A DNA stretch of 64,000 bases from Teichococcus rhizosphaerae (GTDB lineage: Bacteria > Pseudomonadota > Alphaproteobacteria > Acetobacterales > Acetobacteraceae). How positions within the stretch are numbered: the first letter of the stretch is position 1; every line of letters begins with the position of its first letter. This document shows positions 52,005 to 64,000 of this stretch, in pieces. The notes below the pieces were generated by a model. The model was not told the DNA's origin. It made no database searches and saw only the letters and a list, made by a program, of their open reading frames with translations. The stretch covers positions 89,841 through 153,840 of the forward strand of contig NZ_PDNU01000004.1 in assembly GCF_002631185.1 (NCBI RefSeq), written 5' to 3'. Made by a program: the position numbers and the translations under genes.

Positions 52005-52979
52005 ATGCACGACCTCTGGGTGAACTACCCCGCCGTGCCGGAACAGGAGGCGGCCGTGGCCGGCGCGCTGCGCGCCCTGCTGGAGCGCGGCGATCCCCTT
52101 CCCGCCGAATACGGCCCGCCCGAGGGCGCCGGGGCGGCGCGGCAGGCCATCGGGGCCTTGCTGGGGCTGGCCCCGGGGCAGGCGGTGGCGCTGACCTGCG
52201 GCGGGCAATCGGCGCTCGGCGTGGCCTTCGCGGCGGCGCTGGCGGCGGCGGGGCCGGGGCGCCGCCGTATCGCCATGGAGGCGCACAGCTTCCCCATGGC
52301 GCGGCACTTCCTGGCGCTGGAGGGCGTGCCCACGCTCGGCCTGCCGATGGACGCGGAGGGGATGGACCCGGCGGCGCTGGAACAGGCGCTCGGGGGGCCC
52401 GAGCCGCCCGGCGTGCTCTACCTGATGCCGGTGGTGCACAACCCGCTCGGCCTCACCTACAGCGCCGCGCGGCTGGAGGCGCTGGCCGCCATCGCCGCGC
52501 GGCACGGCCTCTGGGTGGTGGAGGACGAGGCCTATGCCTTCCTGGCCGATCCGGCGAGGCGCCCGCCCAGCCTGGCCAGCCTGCTGCCGGAGCGGGTGTT
52601 CGGCATGTGGAGCCTGTCGAAGATGGTGTCGCTGTCGCTGCGGCTGGGGGCGGTCTCCACGCCGGCGGGGCGGCTCGCCGATGCCGCGGAGCAGATCCGC
52701 ATCCGTGGCCTGACGGCCAACCCGGTGATCGCCGCCGCCACCGCGTTGCTGGCGGGGGATGGCACCGCCGCCCGGCTGATGGCCGCCAAGCGCGCCGAGG
52801 GGGCCGCGCGGCGCGCCCTGGCGCGCGCCAGGGCGGCGGAGGTTTCCCTCGCCCCCGCCACCCCCTTCCGCCTCGCCGGGGACGAGGCGCCGTTCTTCCG
52901 CCTCTCGCTCGGCGGCGAGGCGGAGCGCGACAGGCTGGCGGCGGGGCTCCGCCGCCTGGCGCCGCTGCTGCGGGGCTGA
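52005..52979 (+). CDS. fold-type I PLP aminotransferase (short)
   Basis: The 324-residue protein resembles class I/II aminotransferases, which are usually 380-400 residues, so it lacks part of the N-terminal arm. Visible features: PLYLMPVVHNPLGLTYSAARL (approximately; an Asn-Pro-like block where NPTG usually is), VVEDEAYAFL with the PLP-binding Asp/Tyr, and SLSKMVSLSLRLGAV, the Schiff-base Lys (about residue 207). No HTH domain is seen. The substrate is unknown. It starts eight bases after the S9 peptidase stop, so they share a transcript. Confidence 0.82.
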   Translation: MHDLWVNYPAVPEQEAAVAGALRALLERGDPLPAEYGPPEGAGAARQAIGALLGLAPGQAVALTCGGQSALGVAFAAALAAAGPGRRRIAMEAHSFPMARHFLALEGVPTLGLPMDAEGMDPAALEQALGGPEPPGVLYLMPVVHNPLGLTYSAARLEALAAIAARHGLWVVEDEAYAFLADPARRPPSLASLLPERVFGMWSLSKMVSLSLRLGAVSTPAGRLADAAEQIRIRGLTANPVIAAATALLAGDGTAARLMAAKRAEGAARRALARARAAEVSLAPATPFRLAGDEAPFFRLSLGGEAERDRLAAGLRRLAPLLRG

Positions 52980-52997
52980 CCGCCGCCGCACCCCGCC

Positions 52998-53462
52998 TCA
53001 GGGCAGGATGCGGATGACGGCCTCGATCTCCACCGGCACGTTGGAAGGGAGCGAACCCATGCCGACGGCCGAGCGGGCATGCTGGCCGCGCTCGCCGAGG
53101 ACGGCGGCGAGGAGCTGCGAGCAGGCGTCGATCACCCTGGGCTGCTCGCCGAATTCCGGCGTGGCGTTGACCATGCCGAACACCTTGAGGAACTCCACCT
53201 TCTCGAGCGAGCCGGCGGCCTCGCGGGCGATGGCCAGCAGGTGCAGGGCGCAAAGCTCGGCCGCCTCGCAGGCCTCCTCCACCCCCATCCCGGCCCCCAC
53301 CTTGCCCTGGATGAGGGAGCCATCCGCCAGCCGGGGCACCTGCCCGGAAAGATAGGCGACATCCCCCGCGCGGCGGAACGGCACATAGCTGAACAGCGGC
53401 TTGCCCACTTTCGGCAGGCTGTGCCCCAGGGCCTCCAGGCGCTGCTCGGCGGTCTCGGTCAT
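52998..53462 (-). CDS. ridA: RidA family enamine/imine deaminase
   Basis: RidA hydrolyses reactive enamines such as 2-aminoacrylate released by PLP enzymes. The 154-residue protein is longer than typical RidA (about 128), matching the RidA-like YjgH/UK114 relatives. Seen: YVPFRRAGDVAYLSGQVPRL, VEFLKVFGMVNATPEFG, the conserved ARSAVGMGSLPSNVPVEIEAV, where the Arg binds the substrate. Its start ATG is at 53462. It is 19 bases after the convergent aminotransferase gene and shares the strand with the D-serine-dehydratase-like gene upstream (63-base gap). Confidence 0.9.
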   Translation of the reverse strand: MTETAEQRLEALGHSLPKVGKPLFSYVPFRRAGDVAYLSGQVPRLADGSLIQGKVGAGMGVEEACEAAELCALHLLAIAREAAGSLEKVEFLKVFGMVNATPEFGEQPRVIDACSQLLAAVLGERGQHARSAVGMGSLPSNVPVEIEAVIRILP

Positions 53463-53525
53463 GGCGTTTCCTTGGTTCTTCCGGACATGAAGAAGGGGCG
53501 GGGAAGGCATCCCTCCCCCGAGGCG

Positions 53526-54584
53526 TCAGAGGGTCCTGCCCCGCGCCGCCACGTCCTGGAACCCCAGGAACTCGCCCCCGCGCATGAAGGCGATGCGGTC
53601 GTGCAGGTTGCTCACCGGGCAGACATGGTTGGGCACCACGCGCAGCCGCTCGCCAAGCTCCGGCTTCCGCGCGCAGGCGGAGAGGTCGAGCATGCCGTGC
53701 TCCTCGCTCAGCCGCTCCAGCCTGACCTCCGGATAGTCGGGGAAGTAGCCATGGCCCAGCGCAGCACCCTGCGGCATCAGGTCGGCGGCGAAGCTCTTGG
53801 TCCCGGCATCGACGATGCCGCGATCGGCGGTGGGGCGGCTGATGACGGTGACGTGCAGGTGCAGCGCGCAATCGGCCCAGCCGGCATGGCCGGCCGCCAC
53901 CATCATGCGGTCGTTGTAGATGTAGGTGCCGACGCGCAGCTCGTTGACCGGCGCCAGTTCGTGGGTGCGGAAGGCATCCGGCGTGCCGCCGCCGGACAGG
54001 ATGGCCGGCTCCAGCCCCTCCGCCCGCAGGCGCGGCAGCACGGCCTCCAGGAACACGGCGCTGGCGGCGGAGACGGGATAGGTCATCAGCCCGTCGAAGC
54101 GCAGGCCGGGGGTGGCGCGGGCGGCGCGGGCCAGCTCCAGCGCGGCCTCGGCGCTGGTGACGCCGGTTCGGCGGGCGCCGCTGTCGAACTCCACCCGCAC
54201 GCCGATCTCGGCGCCCGAGAGGGCCGCCGCCTCGGCCGCGCTCCGCAACGCCAGCGGGTTGTCCACCGCCACGCGCATCCGCGCACGGCCGGCCAGCGGC
54301 GCGAGGCGCGCGGCCTTGTTCTGCCCCACCAGCGGGTAGGAGATGAGGATGTCATCCAGCCCGGCGGCGGCCATCACCTCGGCCTCGCCCAGCTTCTGAC
54401 AGGTGATGCCCCTGGCCCCCAGCTCCACCTGCCGCAGCGCCAGGGCCGGGATCTTGTGCGTCTTGATGTGCGGCCGCAGGGCGAGGCCGTGGCGGTCGCA
54501 GTAATCCTGCATCCGCTCCAGGTTCGCCTCGACCACGGCGAGGTCCACGACCGGCACGGGGGTTTCGAGGGTGGCAAGGTCCAT
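53526..54584 (-). CDS. D-serine dehydratase/D-threonine aldolase-like PLP enzyme
   Basis: The 352-residue enzyme has an alanine-racemase-like TIM barrel with PLP on K41 in RPHIKTHKIP, and a C-terminal beta domain with the metal site H320-x-C322 in NHVCPVSNLHD. In this family, His and Cys bind zinc in D-serine dehydratase, whereas D-threonine aldolases have His and Asp. The His-Cys pair therefore favours a dehydratase. AGGAG precedes the ATG at 54584. RidA lies downstream on the same strand and could clear the 2-aminoacrylate made from D-serine; this pairing is inferred from family chemistry. Confidence 0.82.
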   Translation of the reverse strand: MDLATLETPVPVVDLAVVEANLERMQDYCDRHGLALRPHIKTHKIPALALRQVELGARGITCQKLGEAEVMAAAGLDDILISYPLVGQNKAARLAPLAGRARMRVAVDNPLALRSAAEAAALSGAEIGVRVEFDSGARRTGVTSAEAALELARAARATPGLRFDGLMTYPVSAASAVFLEAVLPRLRAEGLEPAILSGGGTPDAFRTHELAPVNELRVGTYIYNDRMMVAAGHAGWADCALHLHVTVISRPTADRGIVDAGTKSFAADLMPQGAALGHGYFPDYPEVRLERLSEEHGMLDLSACARKPELGERLRVVPNHVCPVSNLHDRIAFMRGGEFLGFQDVAARGRTL

Positions 54585-54681
54585 CGGGGCTCCTGGCGGA
54601 AAGAGGCGGCTTCCCAGCAAACACCCGATCGGCGCCGCTGTCGCCCCCCTTCCCCCCGCTGCCGCTTGGCCGTTCCCGGGC

Positions 54682-55815
54682 TCAGCCGCCCTGGAAGGCG
54701 CGGGCCAGGGCTTCCCACATCGGCTTGCGGCGCCATTCCTCGTCCAGCGGCAGCCCGCGATGGGTGCGGCCGTCGCGCAGCATCACCCCCGCATCGCTCG
54801 CCAGCCAGGAATGGCGGTCCGAGAGGCCCCAGGTGAGCACGGTGCGCACGCCCCCCTCCAGCGCGGTGGCGACGAAGGCATGGGTGCGCTCGGCCACCAT
54901 GGTGTCGCGCACCGCGAGGCCGGGCGGGGCCTCCTGCGTCTCGCGCATGTCGAGCTCGGTGATCAGCACGGCCAGCCCCATCTGCCGCAGCTCGGCCAGA
55001 AAGGCGGCGAAGGGCGCGGGGCGGAAGGGGCGCGCCATCTGCAGATGCGCCTGGATGCCCACCGCATCGACCGGCACGCCGCGCGACAGCAGCGAGCGGA
55101 GCAGCGAGAGCAGCCGGCGCCGCTTCTCGGCCGCGTCCGGCGTGTCCTCCTCGACGCCATACTCGTTCAGGGTCAGGCGCAGGGTGGGGTCGCGCTCCCG
55201 CGCCATGCGGAAGGCGATGTCGATGTAGCCGGGGCCGAGGGCGCGCAGCCAGGGCGTGTCGCGCAGCTCGCCCGGCCCGGCCTGCGGCACGTCGCTGCCG
55301 GGCGGGTTGGCGACCGGCTCGTTGACCACGTCCCAGTCGCGGATCTGGCCGCGGCCATGGGCGAGCACGCGGTCGAAATGCGCGGCCATCACGGCCATGG
55401 CGCGGTGCCGCCCCTCGGCCAGCGCGGCCTGCGCCCAGCCCGGTATGTCGTTGTGCCAGACCAGGGCGTGGCCGCGCACCGGCCGCGCGCGGGATTGCGC
55501 CCAGCGCAGGATGGAATCGAGCGGCGCGGTGTCGAAGCGGCCCTCCTGCGGCTGCAGGGCGGACCACTTGGCCTCCCATTCCGGCACCAGGATCGCGGCC
55601 TCCGTCTCGAAGGCGCGCTGGTAGTCCGGCTCGGTCTCGAGAAGCTGGCCCTGCACGGCGGCGCCGAAGGTGATGCCCCGGCTCCGCGCCAGGGCGCCGA
55701 GGCCGGGCAGCGCGCCGAGGTCCGGGGTGAGCTGGGCGCGGCCTGGGAATGGCGACAGGGTGCCGGCGGCCGCGGCGGCCAGCAGGGTGCGGCGGCGGAG
55801 CAGGGCGGGGCTCAA
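54682..55815 (-). CDS. endo-1,4-beta-xylanase, glycoside hydrolase family 10
   Basis: The 377-residue secreted enzyme should hydrolyse xylan. Family 10 blocks are complete: RGHALVWH (substrate cleft), the acid/base Glu in WDVVNEP, GIQAHL, and the nucleophile Glu in LITELDM. A twin-arginine-type signal (LRRRTLLAAAAAG) directs export. The best start is a TTG at 55815, which puts that signal at the N-terminus; an ATG at 55911 would add 32 poorly coding residues. No carbohydrate-binding module or other xylan genes are nearby. It sits past the atp operon terminator, so it needs its own promoter. Confidence 0.87.
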   Translation of the reverse strand: MSPALLRRRTLLAAAAAGTLSPFPGRAQLTPDLGALPGLGALARSRGITFGAAVQGQLLETEPDYQRAFETEAAILVPEWEAKWSALQPQEGRFDTAPLDSILRWAQSRARPVRGHALVWHNDIPGWAQAALAEGRHRAMAVMAAHFDRVLAHGRGQIRDWDVVNEPVANPPGSDVPQAGPGELRDTPWLRALGPGYIDIAFRMARERDPTLRLTLNEYGVEEDTPDAAEKRRRLLSLLRSLLSRGVPVDAVGIQAHLQMARPFRPAPFAAFLAELRQMGLAVLITELDMRETQEAPPGLAVRDTMVAERTHAFVATALEGGVRTVLTWGLSDRHSWLASDAGVMLRDGRTHRGLPLDEEWRRKPMWEALARAFQGG

Positions 55816-55984
55816 GCCGTGTCCCCGCGGCCCGCGCCGGACTTCTCCGCCCTTGCCGCCCCCGGCGGGACCGGCCCGGGACCCAGCCGCGACGGATCGA
55901 ACCGGTTCCATGCCACCTGCCCGACCTGCCAGTGCCTCATGCCGCTCCCGCCCATGGCCGCCCGGGAGGATGTCCGCCCGGAAA

Positions 55985-56023
55985 GAAAAAACGCCGCCCG
56001 CAGCGATGTCCTGCGAACGGCGT
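55985..56023 (-). terminator. intrinsic terminator of the atp operon
   Basis: On the minus strand the stem 56023-56011 pairs with 56003-55991 (ACGCCG...CGCAG arms with a two-base internal mismatch, loop of seven), followed by TTTTTT (55990-55985). It lies 43 bases after the atpC stop. Confidence 0.85.
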
Positions 56024-56065
56024 CCGGAATCAAATCACAGCCCGGCCAGGAGCCGGGGCGAGGCG

Positions 56066-56476
56066 TCAGGCGGCCTCGGCGGCGGCGGCCATCTCGCGCG
56101 CGGCGAGCAGGCGGTCCATCGCCGCCTCGCGCAGCTCCGGCGCCTCGTTGCCGGCGGCGTTGTAGGCGGCCTCGGCCTCCTTCACGCGCGCCTCGGCGCT
56201 GGCGCGGGACAGCGAGGCGACGGGCGTCGCCTCATCCGCCAGCACCGTCACGCGGGTCGGCGTGATCTCGGCGAAGCCACCGAGCACGAACAGCCGCTCG
56301 GTGATCTGGCCGTTCTCCTGCACGCGGATGACGCCGCCCTTGAGGGCCACGATCATCGGCGCCATGCCGGGGAGCACCCCCATCTCGCCCTCCGCCGCCG
56401 GGATGATGGCCATCTCGACGGGGCGGGAGAGAAGGAGCTTCTCCGGGCTCACCAGTTCCAGGTCGAAGGTCGCCAT
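56066..56476 (-). CDS. atpC: F1 ATP synthase epsilon subunit
   Basis: The 136-residue subunit of the F1 central stalk begins ATFDLELVSPEKLLLSRPVE, continues with the beta-barrel block EMGVLPGMAPMIVALKGG and ends in two helices (ASAEARVKEAEAAYNAAG). It is the last gene of the atpHAGDC operon, 22 bases after atpD. Confidence 0.95.
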   Translation of the reverse strand: MATFDLELVSPEKLLLSRPVEMAIIPAAEGEMGVLPGMAPMIVALKGGVIRVQENGQITERLFVLGGFAEITPTRVTVLADEATPVASLSRASAEARVKEAEAAYNAAGNEAPELREAAMDRLLAAREMAAAAEAA

Positions 56477-56498
56477 GGATCAGCTCCCCCTGCCCGGT

Positions 56499-58837
<2,339 letters not shown>

Positions 58838-58858
58838 GGAGTATGCCCTGGCCTTGCC

Positions 58859-60977
<2,119 letters not shown>

Positions 60978-61189
60978 GGAGGATCCCGTTCTCTGCTATC
61001 CCGGCGTCCCGCCGCTCGGCGCCCCGGAAGGCGATCCGGCGGTTGGACATGATTTCGACGCGCGCGGACACCGTCCGCCGCGGCGGCCCGGCATTAACAC
61101 AAGGTATTGCGGCGCGGCAACGGGGGGTGCTGCGGATTCGTTACCGGGCCTTCACCCGCCTGTCGCATTGCATCGCGGGGCGCGGCGAA

Positions 61190-63373
61190 TCAGAGGAAGC
61201 TGACCGGGTCCACATCAACCTGCACGCGCACACCCGCCGGCACGCCGGCACGGGACAGCCATTCCCGCAGCAGCGGCTGCACCGCCACGTCCCGCCGCGC
61301 CTTGAGCAGCAGGCGCCGCCGGTGCCGGCCCCGCAACAGGGCCAGCGGCGCCGGCGCCGGGCCCAGCACCTCCACCCCCTCGGCCCGCGGCGCGGTCAGG
61401 CCGAGGTCGCGCGCCGCGCGGTCCGCCTCCCGCTCGTCCTCGGCCGAGACGATCAGCGCGGCGAGCCGGCCGAAGGGCGGCCAGTGGCCCGGGCGGCGGC
61501 TCTCGGCCTCCGCCTGCATGAAGCTGTCGAGGTCGCCCGAGACCAGGGCCTCCAGCACCGGGTGCCCGGGGTTCCAGGATTGCAGCAGCACCCGGCCCGG
61601 CGCCTCGGCCCGGCCGGCGCGGCCCGCCACCTGGTGCAGCAGCTGCACGGTGCGCTCGGCGGCGCGCAGGTCGCCCCCCGCCAGGCCAAGATCGGCATCC
61701 ACCACCCCCACCAGCGTCAGGTGCGGGAAGTGCCAGCCCTTGGCCACGATCTGGGTGCCGATGATCAGGTCCACCTCCCGCGCGGCGATGGCGCGCGCCG
61801 CCTCGGCCGCCGCGGCGGGGCCGGGGATGGTGTCGGAGGCCATCACCAGCCGCCGCGCCTCGGGGAAGAGCAGCGCCGCCTCCTCCTGCACCCGCTCCAC
61901 GCCGGGGCCGAGCGGGGTCAGGCTGCCCTCGGCGGCGCATTCGGGGCAGCTCTCGGGGATCGGCTCGGCATGGCCGCAGTGGTGGCATTGCAGGGTGCGG
62001 CGCACCCGGTGCTCCACCAGCCAGGCGGTGCAGTTGGGGCAGCGCATGCGGTGGCCGCAGGAGCGGCAGAGCGTGAGCGGCGCGTAGCCCCGGCGGTTCA
62101 GGAACAGCATGGCCTGCTGCCCCGCCGCCAGCGTCTCCCGCACCGCCTCCACCAGCGGCGGGCTGAGGAAGCGGCCGCGCTCGGGCGGCGTGCGCCGCTG
62201 GTCGATCACCGCCACATCGGGCAGGCCGGCGCTGCCATGCCGGGTGGGCAGGTGCAGCGCGGCGTAGCGGCCCGTCTCGGCGTTGGTCAGCGTCTCCAGG
62301 CTGGGGGTGGCGGAGACCAGCACGCAGGCGGCGCCGGCCAGGCGCGCGCGCACCACCGCCATGTCCCGCGCGTTGTAGATGACGCCCTCCTCCTGCTTGA
62401 AGGCCGTCTCGTGCTCCTCGTCCACGATGATCAGGCCGAGATCGGGGAAGGGCAGGAACAGCGCCGAGCGGGCGCCCACCAGCACCGGCGCCCGCCCCTC
62501 GGCCACGGCGCGCCAGGTGTCGCGCCGCAGCCGGCTGCCGAGCTCGGAGTGCCACAGCGCGGGCGGGGTGCCGAAGCGGCGCTCGAACCGCTCCAGCCAC
62601 TGGGTGGAGAGCGCGATCTCGGGCAGCAGCACCAGCGCCTGCCGGCCCTGCTCCAGGCACTCGGCCACCGCGTCCAGATACACCTCCGTCTTGCCCGAGC
62701 CGGTGACGCCGGTCAGCAGCGTGACGCCGAAGGCCCGCGCCGCCGCCGCTTCCCGCAGCGCCGCCGCCGCCGCCCGCTGCTCCGGGCCAAGGGCGGGGCC
62801 GGGGTGGGCAGGATCGGGGCGGGGGAAGTCGGCGCCGGCCGGCAGCAGGGCGGATTCGAGCAGCCCCGCATCGGCCATGCCGCGCACCACCCCGGCGGAG
62901 ACGCCCGCCTCGGCGGCCAGCGCGGCGCCGCCATACACCTCGCCCGGCTCCATCGCGTCCAGCACGCGCCGGCGCGCCTCGGTCAGCCGCCCCTCCCCCC
63001 GCGCGGCGCGCTGCCCGGCGGCGGAAAGCCGCCAGCCCGCCTTCTGCGCCGGCGGCTCCAGCGCCGAGGGGCTGCTCATGGCCATGCGCAGCACCGCGCC
63101 GGGCGGGCTCAGCGTGTAGGCGGCCACCCATTCCACGAAGCGGCGCAGGCTGGCCGTCATGGGCGGCACGGGCAGCACCTCGGCGATGTCGCGCAGGCGG
63201 CGCTCGGGCAGGTCGGGGTCGGCCTCGCCATCCCACACCACGCCATAGAGCTGCCGGCCCGAGAGCGGCACCACCACGAAGCTGCCCACCGGCGGCACGT
63301 CCCAGCCGGCCGGCACCCGGTAGTCATAGGCCCCGGCCAGCGGCAAGGGCAGCAGCACACGCAGACGAGCCAT
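61190..63373 (-). CDS. priA: primosomal replication restart helicase PriA
   Basis: PriA restarts stalled replication forks by loading the primosome. The 727-residue protein has the DNA-binding N-terminus ([18 protein letters not shown]), Walker [12 protein letters not shown], the DEEH box in [15 protein letters not shown], the zinc-binding Cys cluster ([30 protein letters not shown]) and helicase motifs V/VI ([29 protein letters not shown]). A start at the ATG at 63373 fits. It lies next to the atp operon on the same strand, a typical alphaproteobacterial arrangement. Confidence 0.97.
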   Translation of the reverse strand: MARLRVLLPLPLAGAYDYRVPAGWDVPPVGSFVVVPLSGRQLYGVVWDGEADPDLPERRLRDIAEVLPVPPMTASLRRFVEWVAAYTLSPPGAVLRMAMSSPSALEPPAQKAGWRLSAAGQRAARGEGRLTEARRRVLDAMEPGEVYGGAALAAEAGVSAGVVRGMADAGLLESALLPAGADFPRPDPAHPGPALGPEQRAAAAALREAAAARAFGVTLLTGVTGSGKTEVYLDAVAECLEQGRQALVLLPEIALSTQWLERFERRFGTPPALWHSELGSRLRRDTWRAVAEGRAPVLVGARSALFLPFPDLGLIIVDEEHETAFKQEEGVIYNARDMAVVRARLAGAACVLVSATPSLETLTNAETGRYAALHLPTRHGSAGLPDVAVIDQRRTPPERGRFLSPPLVEAVRETLAAGQQAMLFLNRRGYAPLTLCRSCGHRMRCPNCTAWLVEHRVRRTLQCHHCGHAEPIPESCPECAAEGSLTPLGPGVERVQEEAALLFPEARRLVMASDTIPGPAAAAEAARAIAAREVDLIIGTQIVAKGWHFPHLTLVGVVDADLGLAGGDLRAAERTVQLLHQVAGRAGRAEAPGRVLLQSWNPGHPVLEALVSGDLDSFMQAEAESRRPGHWPPFGRLAALIVSAEDEREADRAARDLGLTAPRAEGVEVLGPAPAPLALLRGRHRRRLLLKARRDVAVQPLLREWLSRAGVPAGVRVQVDVDPVSFL

Positions 63374-63546
63374 CGGGCCCCTTCTCCAGACCTTCCCGCG
63401 GCGCCGCCCGCCGGCACCTCACTTCCGCCCGGGCGGCCTTTCGTTCGGCACCCGCCATCCGCTAGATAGGGCGACACGCCCCCCGGGCGCACCCCCTTCT
63501 CCTTGCAACCGGCGCCCGTCGCCGCCGCGCCACAGGAAACCGCCTC

Positions 63547-64000
63547 ATGAAGTTCTTCGTCGACACCGCCGAGGTGTCCGAGATCCGCGCGCTCGCCGAG
63601 CTTGGCATGGTGGACGGCGTCACCACCAACCCGTCGCTGATCGCCAAGTCCGGCCGCAACATGGCCGAGGTGATCGCCGAGATCTGCGCCATCACCCCCG
63701 GCCATGTTTCCGCCGAGGTGACGGCCACCGACCACGAGACCATGCTGGCCGAGGGCCGCTTCCTGCGCGGCATCGCGCCGAACGTGGCGGTGAAGGTGCC
63801 GCTGACCGAGGCGGGGCTGCGCACCTGCCGGGCGCTCACGGACGAGGGCACGCCGGTCAACGTCACGCTGTGCTTCTCCCCCACCCAGGCGCTGCTGGCG
63901 GCCAAGGCGGGCGCCACCTACATCTCGCCCTTCGTCGGCCGGCTGGACGACCTGGCGCAGGACGGCATGCAGCTCATCGCCGACATCGTGCAGATCTACC
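63547..64000 (+). CDS. small transaldolase/fructose-6-phosphate aldolase, cut by window edge
   Basis: The visible 151 residues (of about 215 expected) form the single-domain transaldolase fold. The start [20 protein letters not shown] and [13 protein letters not shown] are the family's signature, and the Schiff-base Lys is K83 in NVAVKVPLT. It joins dihydroxyacetone or erythrose-4-phosphate units in sugar phosphate metabolism; TalC transaldolase and FsaA aldolase cannot be told apart from this part. AGGAAA precedes the ATG. It is divergent from priA. Confidence 0.92.
   Translation, partial: MKFFVDTAEVSEIRALAELGMVDGVTTNPSLIAKSGRNMAEVIAEICAITPGHVSAEVTATDHETMLAEGRFLRGIAPNVAVKVPLTEAGLRTCRALTDEGTPVNVTLCFSPTQALLAAKAGATYISPFVGRLDDLAQDGMQLIADIVQIY

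Overview
The window is very GC-rich (about 70% or more by eye) and densely packed with genes of an alphaproteobacterium, most likely the family Acetobacteraceae and Roseomonas-like. The evidence is the alphaproteobacterial FlbT/FlaF pair, a DUF2842 protein, the gpmI-envC-ctpA-yibQ-rppH gene order, an atpHAGDC operon lacking the F0 genes with priA beside it, a bacteriophytochrome with an HWE kinase, and several periplasmic solute-binding proteins without transporter genes (Bug/TctC and NMT1-like types). No phage genes, insertion sequences or CRISPR arrays were seen. Placement below class level is inference.

Layout. 1-2.5 kb: phospholipid synthesis (pssA, cut by the window edge; psd) and a LysM wall protein. 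2.7-4.2 kb: a cytochrome b561/cytochrome c' pair and tRNA-Pro(CGG). 4.3-13.2 kb: a TorF-type porin, apt with a coupled exported protein, flaF-flbT, a TPR-methyltransferase behind fhs, a Bug protein and OmpW. 13.2-19.7 kb: a minus-strand run of yccF, an FAD amine oxidase, an Mla/Tgd-type lipid ABC transporter (STAS-MlaE, MlaF, MlaD, lipoprotein) and a small membrane protein. 19.8-24.5 kb: a BisC-type molybdoenzyme, a patatin and a second Bug protein. 24.7-28.5 kb: heme oxygenase plus a hybrid bacteriophytochrome kinase, then an FMN reductase. 28.6-36.6 kb: purD, xseA, an M23 lipoprotein, a lipid A-type acyltransferase, a Tim44-like protein and an NMT1-like binding protein.

36.7-42.9 kb is a plus-strand set for phosphoglycerate mutase and cell-wall/periplasmic proteolysis (gpmI, envC, ctpA, yibQ, rppH), followed by a chemoreceptor. 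44.7-50.1 kb holds pmbA and an M16 peptidase, two tandem RlpA genes, and thrC. 50.2-55.8 kb carries an S9 peptidase, a PLP aminotransferase, RidA, a D-serine-dehydratase-like PLP enzyme and a GH10 xylanase. 56-61 kb is the F1 ATP synthase operon, then priA, and divergently the start of a small transaldolase/fructose-6-phosphate aldolase gene running off the right edge.

The most unusual signals are in-frame short tandem repeats in mlaE and mlaF, the tandem rlpA pair between thrC and the M16 peptidase gene, an exported Bug-like protein translationally close to apt, RidA next to an enzyme that may make its substrate, and the heme oxygenase/phytochrome hybrid whose output target is not in the window. 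I did not find a clearly new multi-gene defence or mobile system.
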